The notes under the pieces are model-generated. The model saw only the letters and a list, made by a program, of their open reading frames with translations, did no database searches and was not told the DNA's origin. Positions 29,541 through 34,137 of a stretch of DNA of 34,137 nucleotides are shown piece after piece (the stretch's first letter is position 1; each line of letters opens with the position of its first letter). This DNA comes from an uncultured Clostridia bacterium (lineage in GTDB: Bacteria > Bacillota > Clostridia > Christensenellales > Borkfalkiaceae), in NCBI GenBank assembly GCA_947632505.1, contig CANRPN010000010.1, forward strand, positions 1 through 34,137. Direction: 5' to 3'. Made by a program: the position numbers and the translations under genes.

Positions 29541-31748
29541 GCTGCCTCGCTTTGGCGGCGCGGCCGTTTCCTTCCACCAATCTTCGGGGAGTTTTTCGCT
29601 TTCCGCAATATAGACAGAGGGGAGGGTCACGGTTTCCCCCGCGATCCCGCAGTAATAGGGAGTGACCGAATAGACATAATTTTTTCCGCCGCAGACAGAG
29701 TTGTCAAACAGCTCTCTGCGGTATTTTCCTTTATAAATGGTGGAAATTTGCGCACCGCATTGTCTTTTTACCTCGTAATCATAGTATTCTGTCTGACATA
29801 GTACTATCCTAACAGAGCCGTTGACAACCGAAATCTCGGGTTTTTGTATTTTCGGGCGGGAGAATTTTTCGCTCGTTGCCTCGGGGAGGGCTCCGCTTCT
29901 GAAAAGCTCTTTGATGGCGAGATACTCCGGTGCGATCGGATCTGCCAAAAGGAGCCGATGATTTTTTTCGTATTCTTCTTTGTCGAGAAGGACGCAGGTC
30001 ACCCCGTCGCAGCGGGAAAAGGGAGCGGGTTTGCGCTCCCGGTAGAGTGTTTTCAGAATTTCAAGCGCGATGTTTGCAGGCAATCCGCCCCCCGTCGCTT
30101 CAACGGGGGAATTGTCGCGGTTTCCGAGCCAGACGCCCACGACGTCCTCCGAGGTGTAGGCGATCGTGTAGGCGTCGGTATTTCCGAGATCGGTCCCGCC
30201 CGTGCCCGTCTTGGCGGCCACCTCAAAGGGGAGCGATTTGAGCTTTTTTGCCGTTCCCTCGCGGGCGGCCGTCATCAGCATGTCGTTGATGAGGTAGGCT
30301 GTGTCCTCCGAAAATACCTGTCTGTCAAGGTTTTTCCCTTGACGGCCATCATAGCTGTAAAGGACTTTTCCTTGACAGTTCTCCACTTTCTCGATATAGT
30401 GAGCGGGGGAATACCTGCCGCCGTTTGCAAAACTTGCATATCCGTCCATCAGCGCGAGCAGAGAATATCCCTCTTTCATGCCGCCCAGCGCAAGTGCAAG
30501 CGTTCTGTCCTCCTTAGGCACAGGCAGATTCATTTTTTCAAGATAACTTGCCGCGCGGTCCACTCCCAGAGAATTGAGCACTTTTACGGCGGGGATATTT
30601 ACGCTGTGGGAAAGCGCGTAGCGCGCGCTCATATAGCCGCCGTATTTTCCGCCGAAGTCGGAGGGAGAATAGCCGCCGAAATCCGTCTTTTCGTCGAGCA
30701 GCGGGGTGGCGGGAGAGATGAGATTTTCTTCGAGTGCGGGGGCGTAGACCGCAAGCGGCTTGATGGTCGAGGCCGGCAGACGTTTGATCATTCCGCAGGT
30801 GGAGGAAAATGCTTTTACGCCGCCGTCCGTGCCCCGCACGGCGATGCAGACGTCCGACTTCGTCTCCTGTTCTTCCAGCGCTTTTTGCAGCGCGGGGTCG
30901 AGGGAAGTATAGACGCGGAGCTTATCCCCGGACTGCGCGTCGGGAAAGAGAACGGAGAGCTCCTCGAACACGGGCGCAAGGTAGGCGCACTCCTTTGGCT
31001 CGTGCGGTTCGGAGGGCAGGGGTTCCGCTTTTGCCGCGCTCGTCTCCTCGGGGGAGAGATACCCCTGTTCCTGCATGAGGGAGAGCACAAAGTTCCGCCG
31101 CGTAAGGCACTTTTCGCTGTCACGGAAAGGGGAATAGCGGTTGGGGGACTTGACAAGGGCGGCGAGCATGGCGCTCTCCGCGGGCGAAAGACGGGAGGCA
31201 GACTTTCCGAAGTAGAATTGCGCGGCGCTCTCCACGCCGAACGCACTGTGTCCGAAGTAGCTCGAATTGAGATACAGCTCCAAAATTTCCGATTTGGAAA
31301 ACCGCTTTTCGAGCGCACGGGCGAGCTTGATCTCTTTGAGTTTGCGTTTGATCGTCTTTTCCCCCGAGAGGTGGGTATTCTTGATGAGCTGCTGGGTGAT
31401 CGTCGAAGCTCCCTCGCGGAAGGAGAAGGAGGAGAGGTTTTTCATCGCCGCCTTGACCATGCGCTTGCCGTCGATCCCGTGATGCGTATAAAAGCGCTTG
31501 TCCTCCACGGCGACAAAGGCATTCGGAAGATAGTCGGGAAATTCCCGAAAGGGGATGACGCTCTGTTGAGCCGTCTCGATCTCATTCCCGTCTTTATCAA
31601 ACACGAGCACGCAATTTTCATGCAGAGCAAGTTTTTGCAGATCAAGTTTTTCGCCTGCCGTCACCGCAAAACAATAGACGAGGACGGCGAGAAGGAGCGT
31701 CAACACGACGCCCGATAAAAGCAGAATAATTTTTACGGCGCGATTCAT
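29535..31748 (-). CDS. Class A penicillin-binding protein (PBP1a family)
   Basis: Bifunctional peptidoglycan synthase, 737 aa. An N-terminal membrane anchor (about 5-29) is followed by a GT51 glycosyltransferase domain, with catalytic Glu82 in VAVEDKRFYTHHG, and a transpeptidase domain with nucleophile Ser327 in ASTIK (Ser-x-x-Lys), SVN in SHSVNIPAV and KTGTGG. A C-terminal extension of about 100 residues outside the membrane contains several cysteines and resembles a small fibronectin-like tail. Part of it (RIVLCQTEYYD) is encoded by copy 3 of the palindromic motif. The gene converges on thiI and its end overlaps it by 6 bp. The start ATG lacks a strong ribosome-binding site; a promoter could lie in the 120 bp shared with the divergent Sir2 gene, but I could not identify it confidently. 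Confidence 0.94.
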   Translation of the reverse strand: MNRAVKIILLLSGVVLTLLLAVLVYCFAVTAGEKLDLQKLALHENCVLVFDKDGNEIETAQQSVIPFREFPDYLPNAFVAVEDKRFYTHHGIDGKRMVKAAMKNLSSFSFREGASTITQQLIKNTHLSGEKTIKRKLKEIKLARALEKRFSKSEILELYLNSSYFGHSAFGVESAAQFYFGKSASRLSPAESAMLAALVKSPNRYSPFRDSEKCLTRRNFVLSLMQEQGYLSPEETSAAKAEPLPSEPHEPKECAYLAPVFEELSVLFPDAQSGDKLRVYTSLDPALQKALEEQETKSDVCIAVRGTDGGVKAFSSTCGMIKRLPASTIKPLAVYAPALEENLISPATPLLDEKTDFGGYSPSDFGGKYGGYMSARYALSHSVNIPAVKVLNSLGVDRAASYLEKMNLPVPKEDRTLALALGGMKEGYSLLALMDGYASFANGGRYSPAHYIEKVENCQGKVLYSYDGRQGKNLDRQVFSEDTAYLINDMLMTAAREGTAKKLKSLPFEVAAKTGTGGTDLGNTDAYTIAYTSEDVVGVWLGNRDNSPVEATGGGLPANIALEILKTLYRERKPAPFSRCDGVTCVLLDKEEYEKNHRLLLADPIAPEYLAIKELFRSGALPEATSEKFSRPKIQKPEISVVNGSVRIVLCQTEYYDYEVKRQCGAQISTIYKGKYRRELFDNSVCGGKNYVYSVTPYYCGIAGETVTLPSVYIAESEKLPEDWWKETAAPPKRGSL
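29781..29807 (-). repeat. Palindromic motif, copy 3 (most complete)
   Basis: The 18-bp core on the minus strand (29807-29790) is ATAGTACTATGTCAGACA, identical to copy 2. With the other arm it forms a 27-bp inverted repeat centred on TGTC-T-GACA, with two mismatches between 13-base arms. It lies inside the PBP coding sequence in frame. Confidence 0.85.
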
Positions 31749-31800
31749 CGATTACAGTATCCGTAACTTATGAAAAATTTTGCAAAAGCGCTCGCATTTG

Positions 31801-31829
31801 TTGAAATTTTCGAGCAAATATGTTATAAT
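31801..31829 (+). promoter_or_regulatory. Sigma-A promoter for the Sir2 gene
   Basis: TTGAAA (31801-31806), 17 bp, TATAAT (31824-31829). It is divergent from the PBP gene and leaves a leader of about 35 nt. Confidence 0.82.
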
Positions 31830-31870
31830 ACCGAAGGAAAATTTTAGCTAACGGAAAAGGACAAAGAATT

Positions 31871-32572
31871 ATGACGCTGCGGGAAATGATTTCCGAATGT
31901 AATCGGATCGTCTTTTTCGGCGGAGCGGGGGTATCCACGGAGAGCGGGATCCCCGATTTCCGCTCCGAGGATGGGCTGTACCGCCAAAAATACGACGTTT
32001 CGCCCGAGACAATGCTTTCAAGCGACTATTTCTATTCGCATACGGAGGATTTTTACCGCTTTTACCGCGACAAAATGCTCCCTCTCGAAGCGCAGCCCAA
32101 TGCGGCGCACAAAAAGCTCGCCGAGTGGGAGCGGGAGGGCAAGCTCCTCGCGGTCGTCACGCAGAACATCGACGGCCTCCACCAAAAGGCGGGAAGTAAA
32201 CGGGTGTATGAACTTCATGGGAGCGTGCATCGCAACACCTGCCTGAAATGCGGCAAGAAATTTTCGGCGGAGTACATTGCAAGAGGGAAAGGCGTGCCCC
32301 ACTGTGACTGCGGCGGACTCATCAAACCCGATGTCGTGCTTTACGGCGAAATGCTCGACGATGCGACGGTAAACGGCGCTCTGCGCGCCATCCAGCACGC
32401 CGATCTGCTCATCGTGGCGGGCACCTCTCTCACGGTCTATCCCGCGGCGGGATTTGTCGATTACTTCCGCGGCAAATATTTGGTGCTCATCAACCGCGAC
32501 GCGACCCCGCTGGACGGGCGCTGCGACCTCGTTCTGCATGAGAAAGTGGGCGAAGTGCTTGGGAATTTGTAA
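31871..32572 (+). CDS. NAD-dependent protein deacylase, sirtuin (Sir2/CobB) family
   Basis: Removes acyl groups from protein lysines using NAD+; cytoplasmic, 233 aa. It has the NAD-binding GAGVSTESGIPDFRS (about 18-32), TQNIDGLHQKAG, the catalytic His116 in ELHGS, a four-cysteine zinc module (Cys124, 127, 145, 147: CLKCGKK and CDCGG) and IKPDVVLYGEML. The zinc module is compact (C-x-C in the second pair). AAGGA lies about nine bases before the ATG. It may share a transcript with miaB 91 bp downstream, although a repeat-like sequence lies in between. Confidence 0.94.
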   Translation: MTLREMISECNRIVFFGGAGVSTESGIPDFRSEDGLYRQKYDVSPETMLSSDYFYSHTEDFYRFYRDKMLPLEAQPNAAHKKLAEWEREGKLLAVVTQNIDGLHQKAGSKRVYELHGSVHRNTCLKCGKKFSAEYIARGKGVPHCDCGGLIKPDVVLYGEMLDDATVNGALRAIQHADLLIVAGTSLTVYPAAGFVDYFRGKYLVLINRDATPLDGRCDLVLHEKVGEVLGNL

Positions 32573-32599
32573 ACAGACGCATTGAACCCTTTCGGGAAG

Positions 32600-32653
32600 C
32601 GTATTTGGCTCCTTTTGGCGCCCCTTCGAGGGGGAGCTGTCACGAACGGAATT
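32600..32653 (+). repeat. Possible short intergenic repeat between Sir2 gene and miaB
   Basis: The block GCGCCCCTTCGAGGGGGAGCTGTCACGAA contains a short hairpin (CCCCT-TCG-AGGGG) and looks like the GGGGAGCTGTC-type dispersed repeats I remember from Clostridia genomes. There is only one copy in this window, so the call rests on memory and not on internal repetition. Confidence 0.35.
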
Positions 32654-32663
32654 TCAAAAAATT

Positions 32664-33989
32664 ATGAACTATCACATCGTCACATACGGATGTCAGATGA
32701 ACGTCCATGAATCGGAAAAGATCGCGGGGATCCTGCGCGAAAAGGGCTATGAGACCGAAAGCTCCATTGAGGAGGCGGACATCATTGTATTCAATACCTG
32801 CTGTATCCGTGAAAATGCCGAAAATCATGCCTTCGGCAACATCGGCGCGCTCAAAAAATTAAAACGCGAAAAGAAAAATCTCATTATCGCGGTCGGCGGC
32901 TGTATGGCGCAGGAGGAGGGAAAAGCCAAAATTTTGCGCGAAAAGTTCCCCTTTGTCGATCTTGTATTCGGCACGCACAATTTGAGCGAGCTCGGAGAGC
33001 TCATCGACCGCCGCCGCGCCAAGCGGAAGGCGATCATTTCTCTCAGAGAAGAGCGCGGGGAGACGGAGGATGGGATCGAGCCTGTCCGCACGAGCTACCC
33101 GAACGCATGGGTGAACATCACCTACGGCTGCAACAATTTCTGCTCCTACTGTATCGTGCCCTATGTGCGGGGCAGAGAGCGTTCGAGAAGAGCCGAGGAC
33201 GTGTTAAAAGAGGTGCGCGGCCTCATCGCGGACGGCTTTCGCGAGATCACACTGCTCGGACAGAACGTCAACTCCTACAACAGCGACGGGCAGGGGGGAA
33301 TGAGCTTCCCCGAACTTTTGGACGCCGTCGCTTCCGTGGAGGGGAGATTTCGCGTGCGGTTTATGACGTCGCACCCCAAGGACTTCTCCGAAGAGCTTGC
33401 CCGCGTGATGAAAAAGCACGATAAAATTTGCAATCTGCTCCATTTGCCCGCGCAGTCGGGGAGCGATCGGATTTTACGTTTAATGAATAGACGCTACACC
33501 CGCGAGAAATATTTGTCCGAGATCGAAATGCTCCGCTCGTTCATCCCGGGTTGCCCCGTGACGACAGACCTCATCGTGGGCTTTCCCACCGAGACGGAGG
33601 AGGAGTTCGAGGAGACCCTCTCGCTCGTAAAAGAGGCGGATTTTGCCTCGGCGTTCACCTTTGTCTACTCGCCGCGCACGGGCACCAAAGCGGCGGGCAT
33701 GGAGGGGCAGATCCCCGAGGAAATTTCCAAGGAGCGCATCATGCGGCTCGTGGAGCAAGTCAACGAGAACACGCGCAAGCTCTCCGCGACCTTTGTGGGC
33801 AAAGTTACCGAAATTCTCTGCGAGGACTATGACGAGAAGAAAGGATTGTATCTCGGCCGCAACGAGGCGGGGCGCATGGGCTACTTTGCAAGTGAGAAGA
33901 ATGTGATCGGCGAATTTGTCAAGTTAAAGGTGGAACGCGCCAACGGCGTTTCGCTGTTCGGTGAGCTCGTGGAGGAATGCAAGTTATAA
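32664..33989 (+). CDS. miaB: tRNA-2-methylthio-N6-isopentenyladenosine synthase
   Basis: Radical SAM methylthiotransferase that adds a methylthio group to i6A37 of tRNA; 441 aa, the family length. The N-terminal UPF0004 domain binds one [4Fe-4S] cluster through Cys10 (YGCQMN), Cys46 (NTCCIRE) and Cys80 (GGCMAQ). The radical SAM cluster motif is CNNFCSYC (Cys156, 160, 163), and a TRAM domain ends the protein (VGKVTEILCEDYDEKKG...). The order and motifs fit MiaB better than MtaB or RimO: YGCQMNVHESE and YGCNNFCSYCIVPYVRGRERSR are typical of MiaB. The upstream ribosome-binding site is weak. Confidence 0.95.
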   Translation: MNYHIVTYGCQMNVHESEKIAGILREKGYETESSIEEADIIVFNTCCIRENAENHAFGNIGALKKLKREKKNLIIAVGGCMAQEEGKAKILREKFPFVDLVFGTHNLSELGELIDRRRAKRKAIISLREERGETEDGIEPVRTSYPNAWVNITYGCNNFCSYCIVPYVRGRERSRRAEDVLKEVRGLIADGFREITLLGQNVNSYNSDGQGGMSFPELLDAVASVEGRFRVRFMTSHPKDFSEELARVMKKHDKICNLLHLPAQSGSDRILRLMNRRYTREKYLSEIEMLRSFIPGCPVTTDLIVGFPTETEEEFEETLSLVKEADFASAFTFVYSPRTGTKAAGMEGQIPEEISKERIMRLVEQVNENTRKLSATFVGKVTEILCEDYDEKKGLYLGRNEAGRMGYFASEKNVIGEFVKLKVERANGVSLFGELVEECKL

Positions 33990-34012
33990 AAATGTCATAT
34001 CGAAGGGCGTTG

Positions 34013-34137
34013 GCGACCCAATTTGGCAATTACTTTTGCCTTGGTGTAAGACAGGGCGATAAAGAGGAAAAGAAAGTTAAGACAAAGGAAAAAGTTTCCT
34101 CACGGAAAAAGATTTTGCGAAAGCAAAAGATTTTTCG
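34013..34137 (-). repeat. Dispersed intergenic repeat, copy B (inverted, cut by window end)
   Basis: Read on the minus strand, this contains a hairpin (TTTTGC-TTTC-GCAAAA), then CCGTGAGGAAAC...CTTAACTT...CAAATTGGG. The blocks occur in the same order and spacing as copy A at 10779-10902. It begins about 24 bp after the miaB stop codon and fills the end of the window; no gene is seen here. Confidence 0.6.

Noticed and set aside
29844-31718. 624-aa plus-strand ORF across the PBP gene
   Set aside because: A shadow of the minus-strand PBP gene, whose GT51 and transpeptidase motifs are complete.

Overview
The window looks like a stretch of chromosomal core genome from an anaerobic, Gram-positive-type Bacillota (Clostridia-like) bacterium with fairly high GC. 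The evidence is the oxygen-sensitive class III ribonucleotide reductase pair (nrdD/nrdG), an NfnAB/sulfide-dehydrogenase type flavoprotein pair, KtrAB potassium uptake, DegV, a CwlD-like amidase, a class A penicillin-binding protein, and the cysteine desulfurase + ThiI pair found in Bacillota. I cannot assign a species; an uncultured gut Clostridia lineage is a guess. I see no tRNA or rRNA gene, CRISPR array, prophage or insertion sequence.

Layout. 1-4.7 kb: dnaE and pfkA. 4.8-6.5 kb: a PfkB-family (1-phosphofructokinase-like) kinase and an HD-domain protein. 6.6-9.5 kb: nrdD-nrdG, preceded by a textbook tandem NrdR operator and followed by a terminator. 9.5-10.8 kb: an M29 aminopeptidase. 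10.8-13.2 kb: a dispersed intergenic repeat, then two adjacent CobW/COG0523-type GTPases, one with a long Asp/His/Cys-rich tract and one joined to a C-terminal DUF1980 (YcgQ/TIGR03943-like) domain. 13.2-15.2 kb: ktrB-ktrA. 15.3-17.1 kb: an RNA m5C methyltransferase converging on degV. 17.2-19.4 kb: nfnA-nfnB, divergent from degV and apparently leaderless. 19.5-21.5 kb: amidase, FatA-type thioesterase, small membrane protein. 21.5-27.3 kb: carA, a carB fused to a DapF-like domain, and a second small membrane protein. 27.3-29.5 kb: cysteine desulfurase and thiI. 29.5-31.7 kb (minus): class A PBP. 31.9-34.0 kb: Sir2 deacylase and miaB. 34.0-34.1 kb: an inverted copy of the intergenic repeat.

Most striking points. 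(1) The carbamoyl-phosphate synthase large subunit continues in frame into a complete-length diaminopimelate epimerase-like domain whose two catalytic cysteines, and other active-site residues, appear replaced. It looks like a fused pseudo-enzyme or a re-purposed domain. (2) An 18-bp core (ATAGTAYTATGTCWGACA), part of a longer inverted repeat, occurs three times. It supplies the last codons of nrdG, the start codon of the methyltransferase gene and an internal peptide of the PBP. (3) Three long, perfect GC-rich hairpins with 0-3 nt loops sit directly after pfkA, nfnB and carA. (4) The two consecutive CobW-like proteins suggest a metal-handling (probably zinc) module.

Gene cooperation. The short overlaps (nfnA/nfnB, thioesterase/membrane protein/carA, carB/membrane protein/desulfurase) suggest two main plus-strand transcription units, 17.2-19.4 kb and about 20.2-29.5 kb. 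Eight sigma-A-like promoters were recognised, each with 16 or 17 bp spacing.
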